A stretch of DNA of 64,000 nucleotides from Syncephalastrum monosporum B8922 (taxonomy: Eukaryota > Mucoromycota > Mucoromycetes > Mucorales > Syncephalastraceae). Positions 1 to 10,508 of the stretch are shown here, piece after piece. Location of the stretch: the NCBI GenBank assembly GCA_000697355.1, contig JNEN01000968.1, positions 1 through 64,000 of the forward strand, in the 5' to 3' direction. The notes below the pieces were generated by a model, which did not search any database, was not told the origin of the DNA, and was given only the letters and a program-made list of their open reading frames with translations. Position numbers and translations under genes: made by a program. The first letter of the stretch is position 1; each line of letters starts with the position of its first letter.

Positions 1-1277
1 AACAAAGCTAGATTCTACTATCTTCTCCTTTGAACACGTTGTGGGTTTTGACTGGGTCTAGATACGCACTTGGTAGGCTTGTGTAGTGTGTATATTTAAT
101 AATCAGGAAAGGTATAAGTTTCTGTATGACATGTCAGTGAATATGTCTGTTCAAGCACTGAGCGGATCCGACCTCTCATTCTGAGAATACATAAAGAGAG
201 TCCAATTTGACATAGCCATATATGTATCTTTTTTCCCGAATTCCATACACCCATCTACACAAAGGCTACAAGGGTAAGCTCTGCAGTTCGTTACACACTA
301 TCAGTACGGCTAACGTTTATTTTGTCATTAGCGACCAGTTGACATTTCATTCAGCGTGTTGCCTGTGGGGGTCCCCATTCCCTGTTTGGCTTTCGTTGAA
401 CATTCAGGTTGGACTTGATAATTCAAAGTCTTTCAAGATAGATCTAACGGGTTTTGTTCTATGCCACAGTTACAAGGTCCTTTGGGCGCGCGACAACCAC
501 AGCAGCACCGATTCGTCAGTACCTGTATTGCGTGGGATAAGATGTTGTGAGGCTGCTCAGTCTCACGGGTCTATCTCAGAAATTTCGCTTCTTTCGCCAC
601 TTCACTCACCACTTCCCTCTTTCTCGTCACTTATCCCCTTAAACATGACGTCAGTAGTACAGATATCCAGTTCTAAATCTACATATACTTTATTCAACAC
701 GCCGATATCTTGAACAACTCAAAGTTCATATCCTATTGTCTCCGTTGGATTAGCCTTCTCCACCGACAAATAAAGCCGCTACATTTATTCTCAAGTAGCG
801 CACAATTCCTCTGATCTTATCTCGTACGCGCCAAACGCATCTCTGTGGTTTGACTGGCACTCACAAGTATACAACACCGACATGTCAAGCTCGGTATTCA
901 GGAACCCCAAATCCAAGCCAACCCACAGTGTGTCTACCAATTTTAAAAAAGTCCAGTTTATATTAATGACATCGTCTCTCTCTCTCCTTTTTTACAATCT
1001 CGTCTGGTATTTTACTTCTGCTTCGCCGGCTTCTGAGTAGTCTTTTAGTTCATCAAAGCTCAATAAAACTATGGACGCGCGGCGTCTTGGCTTGCTTGCC
1101 TTCAGTTGCGGCGTTCACAAAGAATAATTGCCTTTTTTTTTGTGTGAGTACTCGCTTTTAATCCAGTATTTTTCATGCCCACTTGGTCTTGTTTATACGT
1201 AGGCTCGCCTGCGGAAATGAGTTTGGCTTTATGATCGCCAACGCTGTATAATGAAACCGTGAATAAAACAGTTGTAT
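1..1277. other. Gene-free left end
   Basis: No recognisable gene. Open frames here (for example 222-713 on the plus strand) have no family motif, no splice context and low-complexity composition. A perfect palindromic TGACGTCA (CRE/ATF-type site) lies at 646-653, but no gene starts nearby, so its role is unknown. Confidence 0.5.
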
Positions 1278-2017
1278 TTATGCAATTTGGTCAAATGAAG
1301 TAATGATCTTGAACGACTGGCTCTCTGGGCCCAGGGGAGCGTTACCAGGTCGTTCAGAAATAACCGTCTGGAACTGGGCTTGATCAGCGGCTTGAATTTC
1401 TTTGATATTGTCGCTCACAGAGGACTGGGAAGGAGACTGTCCAATTTCGTGCGCAATGCGGCTGTAAGACTCAACTTTTTGTTTTGAGGTCAATAGCTGT
1501 GTCAAAGTAACCAGAAAAAGTACTTCATCAAGTCGCCCTTATTCGAATAGCCGACCAGTAGTTTCTGCGCTGGCACACTTCCGGATGAATAAAGGTAGAT
1601 TTTCTTGCCAGCGCTTTGCCACTGATCGAGCTTTGGGATCACGTCAGGATAGACTTCTCCACGCAGCTGACCGCTGATATATCCTTCCTTCCAAATGTAA
1701 CCCTGGAACGCCTTGAGAGCGCCGATCTTGCGATCTGCTTCCATCTGCCACCCAATATTCTTTATTATGGCTTGCTTAATCTCGTCATCCGATCCATCAG
1801 AAGGGACCAATATAGCAGACGGTTCGCTGTTCTTCACGTCTTCAGCAGCCTGCTTGTGCAGCTGCTCGATGTGTTCTGAAAGGTCAGACGAAGACCACTG
1901 TCGTTTTAAAAGCGCGTCTAGGCCTTGAGTAACGTACGGGAACAAAATGTCTTTGACAAAAGTAATTGGAGTAATGGTGCCCTCAATGTCGAGGACAACA
2001 GCGTGGTAGTTCTCCAT
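1278..2017 (-). pseudogene. UTR4: Enolase-phosphatase E1 (methionine salvage) with two frameshifts
   Basis: The family enzyme is a HAD-type phosphatase/enolase acting on the 2,3-diketo-5-methylthiopentyl-1-phosphate intermediate of methionine salvage. The start at 2017 gives MENYHAVVLDIEGTITPI, the canonical HAD motif I (DxEGT) at the right distance from the N-terminus; an upstream in-frame ATG at 2125 looks like leader sequence. Motif YLYSSGSVPAQKLL is present, and the C-terminal part matches the family through DNIKEIQAAD, RPGNAP and ITSFDQIA, with the stop at the expected place. Two +1 shifts break the frame. One is in a T5 run (1515-1519, minus-strand reading) between KYF and SGYFDTAIDLKTKS. 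The other is near 1473-1480, before ESYSRIAHEIG. One codon also seems missing before VSDN, where the family has ILF. Both shifts sit in or next to homopolymers, so a sequencing error in a real gene is possible. Without the shifts the protein would be about 240 aa, close to yeast Utr4 (227). Confidence 0.8.
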
Positions 2018-2125
2018 GGCAGACGATACAACCTCGGCAGTAAAAAAAAACACCGAGCAGATGAAAACTGTCTCTTGTATCCTTAATTGGTAAGCACTGT
2101 CGCAAACATAGCGAATGGAAGCCAT

Positions 2126-3900
2126 TCTAATTTCATAGGAATGTGGGATGTTACCGAGACGCCTTCTATAACAGGTTTTGACTTTCCTCGGACACTACCC
2201 ATGGGGAATATCTTTATGGAGCCTCTCCTAAAATGAGTGATGGTTCCCTTGCGCATCTCGGCTTGCTTCTCTTGACTTGGTGAAACTGTACGGCTTCTTC
2301 CGTATCATTCTATCTCTATGGTTGGACTTGACTCTGGGTTTTTCGCCGCTCTCGTCGTTTTCGTCGGAGCACGCGCGGCATCATTGGACACACTGCTTCT
2401 CTTTCTCCCTTTGCTTCATGCGGTCCACCTGGTTTTTGCGTCATTTGGAGAGAGACAGATATATTGGAAAGTACACGTTTTGAGAAATCGGACCGAGATA
2501 CTGTATGCAATGAGAGTACCCCATCCATCTCTCGTTGTCTCGAGCTTCTGTGTAACCATCGCGGCTTGGCCGGCACACCAATGTCTCTTACATGCTGGAG
2601 ACACTTACTGATCTTCCTAATTAAAGCCGCGACTATGGTACCAACACCCTAATGAGTAGCTCTCATTGCAGTATTGGACTCGTCCAGAAGCAAACTGAAA
2701 GTCACCAACCTGTGATAATAGCATAACTCTGGACCACACACATGCATGTCCCGAGAACATCTTTCCGAGAAGTGTTACACATGCATGGTTCTCAATAACA
2801 AATATCTGAATCAGACGTCAACTGCCATATGCACTAGCGGACTTCTTTGCTTTCTGTTGTTGTGCAAAGATGCCACTCTCGGACGCATGTGTTCTCAATT
2901 CCCAATTGGCGCACACGTCGCGTGTGGACAGACGTGACAGGTATGTAAAGCCGCTCGGACAGCGCCACGTAAAAATTTTCGCATAGGTGAATTCACCATG
3001 TCTCTGTTTTATGATCCTACTGACATGAAGTAAAAAACATGAAGAGTCATTAAACGGATATGTAGATATTTTCAAATTTCGGAACATGAGCTCCTTGCAA
3101 AATATATTCATGTGGCGTTGCTGTCACACATTCAGAACTATCTCGATCCTTACGCGAATGGTCGGGAGGCCTTTTTTCTTTTTTTATTCGGCCCTTGTCG
3201 GATTGGTGCTTGTTTCATCTCTATATACGCAGACTTGCTTTCGCTGCTGTGAGTGGATAAGCTTAATTCTAACAAGCTTCTTGCATGTAACCGGCCACTC
3301 GTAATGGGTCTGGGGTCCCGGCTGCTTGTCCTTGGTTGCGGACCTCGTACGATAGCTTTCTGTCGGCGAGATCGAAAGAACAAAATTTCGTGTTGCACAT
3401 GGCAAGGCTACTGCTTTTACTCGCGGCTTTCATCTGTACCCCCAAACAAGACGTACTGTCGCGCACAAAAAGACACGCTGCTTTATAGCTGTTGTCAGGA
3501 CACCCTGTGGTAGAATCTGAAGTAAGGATGTTACAATGCATAGGAGCAAAAAGAGGTGAAGAGCTCTATTCACGTTAGATAGTTACGAAGTAGCTGTGAT
3601 ACATACAAGTAAACACGCTTATTGGTTTATACCGGAAAGCCAATAGCATTTATGTTTGAATTGGTATCCACGAGTTCCAAAATGATCTTCTTTTCCCTGT
3701 GACAAAATAACATTCACGAAGAGCACCCATACCTGTAACTGCAGTGCACTTAGTTTTATTGTGTCTGCATGCGACATAGAAAAGGGAGACGAAAACCAAA
3801 CAAGAAGCGATATCTGTAGTTATATCACGTAGCAAAAAGAAGCCGTTCAATTTTAGCGGGCTTCCTTCGACCTGTTCGCTAGGCGTGTTAACGCGCTCGA
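2126..3900. other. Gene-free stretch
   Basis: No gene recognised on either strand. Overlapping short frames around 2277-2652 and 3086-3541 have no motif and are read in several frames at once, as expected by chance. Confidence 0.5.
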
Positions 3901-3910
3901 ATAAGGTTTA

Positions 3911-3940
3911 TTTTTTTTTTTTTAAAAAAAAAAAAAAAAA
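3911..3940. repeat. T13-A17 homopolymer palindrome
   Basis: A run of 13 T is followed directly by 17 A, a perfect self-complementary tract that could extrude as a hairpin or act as a rigid nucleosome-excluding element. A TATAAATA follows at 3943-3950, 38 bp before the ATG at 3988. Confidence 0.8.
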
Positions 3941-3942
3941 CG

Positions 3943-3950
3943 TATAAATA
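3943..3950 (+). promoter_or_regulatory. TATA-like box
   Basis: TATAAATA 38 bp upstream of the ATG at 3988, just after the poly(dT)/poly(dA) tract. It suggests that the broken USP-like locus once had, or still has, a promoter. Confidence 0.4.
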
Positions 3951-3987
3951 CACCTTGCCCTTGGGCGGGTCGTAAACGTCATTAAAA

Positions 3988-4984
3988 ATGGAAATAACTA
4001 TGAAAGCAGCTTTGAAAGAAGTCACCGAGAGCGTCAATATTCTCTCTATTAGGAAGCAGCTTCAGCAGCTGGCTTGGGAGAACTCTTTACTCCGTTCAGA
4101 CTTGAGGATGCCCAAACGTCACCGGCAACGGGGTTGCCGTGGAGGAGCTCGTGCTCGTGCAGCTCATACCGCTCGTGATGTCCCTTGCGCCCCACTCCGC
4201 GCTTGGTCCCGTCCGTCCACTGCCGCGCATTCGCCCCAGGCCTTCTTCCGGTCTCACTGTTCTGGCGGTTCTGGTCCCGGAGGACTCCTGGAGGCCACTC
4301 CTTGTCGTTGGCTCCCGGCTTTGTGTAGCATTATTATACTTAAGGGATCAACGGCAGCTGGCCACTATTACATCTTTGTCAAGCCTGGAAGAAACAAGAG
4401 CTGGTACAAGATCGACGACGAGAGAGCCGAGCCTTGCTCCTTCGATCTAGTCCAGCGAGAAGGCTATGGCACCGGTGTAGCAGACGAGCCTAGCGCATGC
4501 CTGCTAGTTTATATTAGAGCAGACTCGTACGACGAAGTGCTCGCTGACGTTAACCTCAGCGGTAAAGTCCGAGTGTCGCGGGATAAATTGACGGTTGTGG
4601 ACATTGGATGGCAAGTCCCCTGCAAATCGCCGCGCGCGTTCGTTTTTTATCTACAGCAAAAGACGCGGACTCCAGTAAGTATATCGTTTATGCATATATC
4701 CATATACAATGATTTGGCTGATACATTTATGAAACAGCAATGCAGAGCTTCTCCCTGGACCATAACGGGAGTTCTGATGACTTCTGACTCTACACGGAGA
4801 TATCCTATGGCAAGCCGACGAATGACGAGCTGGAAAATGGCAAGATGCTTGTATTTGTCAAGCATTTCTACACGATGTCGAGTCATACCGAGCACCTAAA
4901 GCGGACAAGTTACACCCACTTTTCTTATGGATATGTCTGTTACTCTTCTTTTGTTGCTCCTTATGAAAAATATAAAATATTCAA
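3988..4984 (+). pseudogene. USP7/Ubp15-like ubiquitin hydrolase fragment
   Basis: The part from about 4340 to 4560 reads STAAGHYYIFVKPGRNKSWY followed by KIDDERAEPCSF and then SACLLVYIRADSYDEVL. This is the end of a USP7/Ubp15-type catalytic domain: the GHY histidine box, the K/D-D-x strand, and the LVYIR motif before the C-terminal arm. The Cys box and the rest of the domain are missing. Upstream, 4080-4330 is a GC-rich, Arg/Ala/Pro-rich frame (MPKRHRQRGCRGG...) that does not belong to the family, so the fragment appears joined to foreign sequence. A plausible intron (GTAAGTATAT at about 4675 to AG at 4738) precedes a second piece. That piece (LYTEISYGKPTNDELENG, then KMLVFVKHF) resembles a USP7 C-terminal ubiquitin-like region but has an in-frame TGA before it and no matching frame. 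I read it as a decayed, truncated copy; a rearranged retrocopy is an alternative. Confidence 0.55.
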
Positions 4985-5329
4985 AAAAGATTATATGGAC
5001 TTTTATTTGTTTTATCAAAATAACAGGATCACTTAAATTCGAAGCTACACTATAGTTCTATTTAAGAAAGTAGCAGTTAGTATCCTGATTTTATAAATCA
5101 CCTACTCCACCGACAAAACACGCCCCCTCATTAATTTCTTTACACACCCACACAAGGGACTACATTGTATCCTAAATCTTATCTTGCCTTTTGAGGCCCT
5201 GGAAGACCTTCTGAGGCCATAAATTGCAAGAAGAGCATGGGAAGCTGGCCTTACCTTTGGGGCTCTTGAAGATATCAAATGCCCGAAAAGTCTACTGAGA
5301 GCCTTTTGGAGCCTTTTGGAGCTTTACAT
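4985..5329. other. Gene-free stretch with CCTTTT-rich direct repeats
   Basis: No coding signal. GAGCCTTTTG occurs twice in direct succession at 299-318 of the 5,000 block (5299-5318), and related CCTTTTGAGGCC words recur from about 5190 onward, leading into the tandem repeat. Confidence 0.5.
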
Positions 5330-5481
5330 GCCTTTTGAAGCCTTTTATATAAGCTCGAAACCTTTCTGTGCTTTCTGCACCCTTTTGTATGTATATTGCT
5401 GGGCCTCTTGTACCTTTTATGCCTTTTGAGGTCTTTTATATGATCTCAAAATCTTTTTGTGCCCTTTGCACACTTTTATAT
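5330..5481. repeat. Degenerate tandem duplication, 91-bp period
   Basis: The segment starting GCCTTTTGAAGCCTTTTATA at 5330 is repeated as GCCTTTTGAGGTCTTTTATA at about 5421. The match continues for roughly 60 bp (…CTTTCTGTGC…TGCACCCTTTTGTAT against …CTTTTTGTGC…TGCACACTTTTATAT). Substitutions are scattered along the copy. Similar words (AGGCCTTTTGTGGCCTTTGA) appear on the same strand near 7742-7760, so a dispersed repeat family is possible. Confidence 0.65.
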
Positions 5482-5821
5482 CAACTGGACCGTTTCAAGC
5501 TCATGAACACTTCCCTTGTCAGATAACCATCATGTATTGTTTCAAGTCTCTTTTCTGTCGAATTTTTCCTCAGTTGTCCTCTTCTGCTGATTCATCTGTA
5601 TCATCATCGTCATTTTCATTGTCTGCGTGGACTGTAAATATGTCTTGAATAGTCACGCTCCCGATTGAGCCACGGCGCAAGCGCTTGATCTCCTGCTGCT
5701 GAATAATGACTGTTTCCAAGCAATGTCATTTGATACTTGCTTTCTACAACGATCTGGTTGAAAAATTACATGTCCTTCTTCGGTGGATCTTTCTGATGCT
5801 CCTTCCGGATATAAAAATACA

Positions 5822-5926
5822 TCTACAGTAGCCACGCGGATAAGTTATACCCTAAGTTATATTTTGGCCTTGGTGATATTTTTTTGATCTCCCGAGCGTA
5901 TAACTTATGTGCGCGGCTACTGTATC
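5822..5926. mobile_element. Small TIR element, Tc1/mariner-type MITE candidate
   Basis: Left end TACAGTAGCCACGCGGATAA (5824 on) and right end, read in reverse complement, TACAGTAGCCGCGCACATAA, continue as GTTATAC in both. The inverted repeats match at 24 of 27 positions. If the element proper is CAGTAGCC...GGCTACTG it is flanked by TA on both sides, the target duplication of the Tc1/mariner superfamily. The interior is about 47 bp and cannot encode a transposase, so it would be non-autonomous. The family assignment rests on the CAGT end and the TA flank only. Confidence 0.75.
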
Positions 5927-6311
5927 ATTTTCTTAATGAGCTCCCTAGCGTGTATTGACAGATGCACGAAAGGTACTCACCATATATGTATGTAAAGATA
6001 AGCAATGCTTGCATCACTTTTCCTTCATCCGCTTCGAACGAAAAGCCTTGAATTGGAAGCATCCGGAAAAAATGCTTCAACCATAAGGCGCCCGATTCAC
6101 TTGTTCTCGAACAAGCATTTATAACCGTCAAAATCATGCCGTGTAAATCTGCGTTGCATTTCAGCACCGTTCTCTCCATTTTGTTCATATGTATGATGTG
6201 CGCAGAGCATTACCTGGAGCCATTTATAAGAAAGTTGTACTGCGCTTGAGCACGTGGTTGGTGTTTTTTCTTTCTTTTTTGGTAGCGTGCTGCAATCATT
6301 GAAATCAAATT

Positions 6312-7240
6312 TTGACAGCTTGCTGGCCATTGTCTGAGACCGCAGCTGAACGCAAATCTGATACAAACGGCGTTCCTCGTCTCCTCGCTGTCCGTACCTG
6401 CAAGCAGTTTGTCCGACCCAAGCTTGTGTACGGACTGGCCCTCGCCGGCCTCGCCGGCACGCATCTTCCGATGCTCGAGGCGGACCAAAGTAACTGCTTA
6501 CGCATGATCTTTGGTGGACACCCAACCTCGTCGACCACAGTCTTCCGCCACATGGGTAATCTTCCTACCATGTCTGAGGTCACGCATATCCTCGGTGTCA
6601 AGTTCTTCCTCCATGCCCTCTCCTTGCCACCTGACGCCTCCGCTCTTGCGGATGATGAGCCCCTTTCTTTCCTCGTCGAAAAAGTTTCGCAGGAACAGAC
6701 TTGCGTGAGTGAAACAAGATTTGGCAAGTCCTCCCGCACGCCAAGCGCCTCACCTCCTCCAAGGCTTTGAACCGATGGATACGCGCCCTCCGCGAACACA
6801 ATCTTGAGGAACTCCAGGCCGGCCTTAGTGCTGGTGTTCTGATAGCTGCGTGCCGCCCTAGACTCCAGGTGGATCCGATGCTCCGGCTGCAAATAACCAT
6901 AAGGAAACGCTACTGCGTTTTGCGCTGGCGGATGGGTTGATTGCCCGGAAAGCCCATTCCTTGTGGGTGTGGTACAGCCTGCACCCTCACGCCATCACCT
7001 ACTAGATGGTCTCTCTGTCACGATGCGTTTAGGCCTGCAGACAAGCGTCGTGCCCAATCCCGTCGTCACATCCTTAACAACCTACCTTTGCACAAACCGC
7101 ATCACGCTTCGCGCATCGAGTATTGGACCCGCACCTAGCCTCGTCCCTTGGTATTTCGCTGTTTTGCAAGCGAAGGTGTTTGGCGATAAAGAAAAGCATC
7201 AATGGAAGGGACGGAAAAAGAAAAAACTACGTTGCGCTTG
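6312..7240 (+). mobile_element. Broken LINE (non-LTR retrotransposon) reverse-transcriptase C-terminal remnant
   Basis: The first frame (6312-6770) contains FVRPKLVYGLALAGLAG, then LEADQSNCLRMIFGGHPTS and LPTMSEVTHILGVKFF. This is the thumb/connection pattern after a LINE reverse-transcriptase domain (PKLLYG, the Q...CLR.I.G motif, and a GL.P.. repeat). The reading then moves to a second frame (about 6715-6940: QVLPHAKRLTSSKALNRWIR ... RKRYCVLRWRMG) and to a third (6941-7240) with GKPIPCGCGT and RRHILNNLPLHKP, resembling the Cys/His-containing tail of fungal LINEs. At least two frameshifts and several stops make it inactive. The palm with the catalytic YxDD is not present in the window. The left boundary is not visible; no poly(A) tail or target duplication was found. 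Confidence 0.8.
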
Positions 7241-7244
7241 ATCA

Positions 7245-10200
7245 AATCCCATGCGGCTGAACTGGGCTTGGAAACAAGCGCGTGAAGTCACATTTATATT
7301 TCTTACCATGAGCCGGCAGGATGGTAGCCTCCGTACGACACCCTTGTGAGTAAAATACTACTGCTTCTTTCTTTTATTCTTAATGATATACGTGCTTTCT
7401 ATCTGTGGAGATACTTTCTAAGACATGTGCCGGCCCTGAGCAGCATTATGACAGGTTAAAATATCAGCAGATATCACAGAATGCCTTCCACAAATTAGCG
7501 AATTAGAGTTGACAATATGGGACAACATATGAATAAATTGTTCTCCAATGGTATCCTTATATCGATCAATGCCGAAACGAGAGAATAAATAGGTTAATAT
7601 AGTTCGTCTTATGTCGATAATTGGTACTGGTCACGTAAGCCACATCAAAAGTCATAAAAAGTCACAAGAAATCATTAAAAGGCGTGAAAATGCAAGGCGT
7701 ACCCAGAACGGCCTCAAAAATTAATGAAGGCCTTGTCTTTCAGGCCTTTTGTGGCCTTTGAAGAGTTCCACTGTGCATTGCGCATGGGGCCCCAGAAGGG
7801 AAGTGGTAGCCTTTTCAGGGCTTAATAGGTTCTTACAGTTTTGCGATGCATCAAGCCACTTAAAAAACATATTATTTTATACATGGCGGTGGAAGTCACT
7901 TCGCTTCGTCCAAGAGTGACACTCTGATTGCTGTATGGCTCTGAATAATCCTCTCCGCCTTCGGCTACGGGTCTTCACACCTCCACTTATCATTCGCTTA
8001 CTGGTCCGTTTCCCATGAACCATGAACCAGAGCCCATATCCTCGTTTACACTTCGCGTGTGAGGGAAGATGATACAGTATTATCACCATTGCTATGAGCT
8101 TTTACACCTTCAGCGTGAAATACATTGAGATATTAGCGATATTTCCTGATAGGTTTGTTCGGCTCATTTTCCATTAATAATAAAAGAGCTACAGTGTTCA
8201 TTAACAAAATCGGCCACTTAAAGGGTTATGGCATCTATATTCTATTTGCTTCTCCCTATTTTTTCTATCCAGTCTTCTTTTTGGTTCCTTTATACAACTG
8301 GGCAGTCCCTACAGTTAAAACGATTCCGCCATAAAACGCCCTAACAGGGAAAGAAACCCGGGTCTCCAGCGTACTGCTTATGCAGTCACGTATACTTATG
8401 GAAACCTAAGTTTCTTATATAATAGATGAGTGATCGAGGACGTTTTTTTTGGATAACACCTGCAGGACTCTCTACCACGCTCTATAGCCTGTTACATACC
8501 TGAAGTGTATGAGCATATCCTGTGACTCGGCGCGCTCTCCGAGTAAGGTGTGTTCTCTTAAGGCAAAATGCCAAAGACAATACTGTGGACGTATCGATGT
8601 ATAGAAGCCGAGAGAAGCTCATTTCATCTTATGGGCTCCAACGCAGATTAAACGCTCTGCCAGCTCGTACATATCGATAAGCCCTTGTAAATTGAGCTTA
8701 GCTACGTCGGAAATAAAAAGACTGCTTGTACCCCGCCAGAGCTGCAGGAGATCGCCATTCACGGAACCGCCTCTGACCGTCCGTTGTCACACCTATTGGT
8801 ATACACTACTTTATTCAATCAACACACGTAGACATCTGTTACAAGATACTGTAGCGCATATGTTTGGAGAGAGAGAGTAGTGCATTAAACTGGGAAAGGA
8901 AAATACACATGTAATCATATCGATTATCATCACCGCTTGCTAAGATTTGGAGACAAGTCGGTGAAAATATGCATGTCGACGTTGTACATAACAAGCAATA
9001 AGCGATCTTCATCTTTTTCTCGAATATCCTCGGTAAACGCGCCGCTCTCCTTCATTGCCTCCTTTGTCTCCCGTTTTGACCTATCCGTTTACCGCCACAT
9101 GCATACGATCGATGCATACGACCTATCCCTTTTTTGTCTGCCGACTTGCCTTTTATCGCGCCTCCCGATGTAGTTAAGGTATCGTATTATATCATCTTTC
9201 AGTTTGGTTGGACGGTCTCTACCGAAGTAACGCGATCTCTCTTGAATGAGCCAAGCGTTGATTTCTTGTCAAGTTTGGCGCAAGTATTTGCTGATAAGTT
9301 ACTTACGAGCCGGCTGATCCCATATGTGTGTACCGTACGACATTCAGATAGAACTCCCGTTAATATATCCGTACAGGATGGACTCTACAAACCAAATTAT
9401 ACTACAGAAAGCGCACAGTAAGATTCGGACGACTCAATAGATTACATGGACATTGTTTCCGTAAGTACTGATCTTAGTAGCTTCCTGCTTATCATCAAAG
9501 TCACCAGACAGGTTTATCCAGCATAAGGACAATGCTATACGGTAGTGAAGAGATAATTTTTGAGTGACTTCTTCGGCTTCTAAGTGCCATACCCTAATGT
9601 TGCTCTGTTGCCGAGATCGATCACTCATGAAATTTTCACTAGCGCGTCCACAAATCAAGATTAGCTGCGGAACTTCTATGTGTGCAGAGCAAAGTGATGG
9701 GCTTATAATGCCAAGCACTACGTAAAGCTATCGATAGGACTCCAAATAATGACTTCGTCAATTGAGATTGCGAAAAAAAAAAGTAACACAACATGGAAAC
9801 AAACAGCTTGTACGCGAAACAGAAACAAAGGAGGTCAAGTTTATAATGCTATTTAGAGCCCGCAGAAACTCCATGGACTTTCAACATGAACCGAGCAGGA
9901 TGAGAAGAGCAAATAAAAATTTAGGAACGTCAAATGACCGTACATAGCATCGGATATCCGAGGTTGAAATTTGATTGTGGAACACGAAACTTTTCGACAT
10001 GTCAGGAATATCAGATATTATTACTGTCGATCTGCAGCATCAAGATAACGCTATTCGACGGTGTGAGCCCCTTTACATAGCAAGGATGTTCCGGGTCCCG
10101 TTTAATTTTCAGCCTCTCGCACTGCTAAATGATTGTCTTTACAGGGGAAACCAGAACGTGCCTGTGATACTACAGAAAGAGAGCAGTATAGAGTGGGGTG

Positions 10201-10508
10201 TGCGTCTATCCGTGCAATGAAAACGATGTTATTTACCCTAATATATCCACGGATAGAGGTATCAATGAATAGAGAGGGTGTACGTGTATGTATGTGTGGG
10301 GATGGGTTACACCTTTTTTTTTGTGAGCACAAAGAATGGGATAGTTTCAGGCGAATGTCATGTGCTTCCTCACTTACGGGGCTTCAAATTTCACACGGCA
10401 CGGCAACCACCAGCTCGCACGCACCTCGGGCGCTCTTCTTGTCCCGCCCCCACAATTCTTTTCCTTCTTCTTTATTCTTGCTTTTCTTAGGATACCCCCT
10501 CATTCACA
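7245..10508. other. Long gene-free stretch
   Basis: No gene could be supported. The CCTTTTGTGGCC-type words at 7700-7830 recall the 5.3-kb repeat. A plus-strand open frame at 9134-9421 (95 aa, ending TTESAQ) has protein-like composition but no recognisable motif and no upstream splice partner I can defend. The interval between the LINE relic and the first intact gene therefore looks like old repeat or decayed DNA. Confidence 0.5.

Noticed and set aside
222..713. 163-aa plus-strand open frame at the left end.
   Set aside because: No motif, no splice or promoter context, composition as random AT-rich DNA.
1440..1525. An intron could explain the break in the enolase-phosphatase gene.
   Set aside because: The only possible donor and acceptor pair is about 43 nt, uses GTTACT, removes the conserved SGYFDTAIDLKTK segment and leaves the wrong phase for ESYSRI. 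Two frameshifts fit better.
8320..8400. tRNA-like sequence on the minus strand (ACTGCATAAGCAGT, ACCCGGGTTTC).
   Set aside because: The anticodon stem has a 4-base loop, T33 is missing, the T-loop lacks TTCRA and no acceptor stem pairs.
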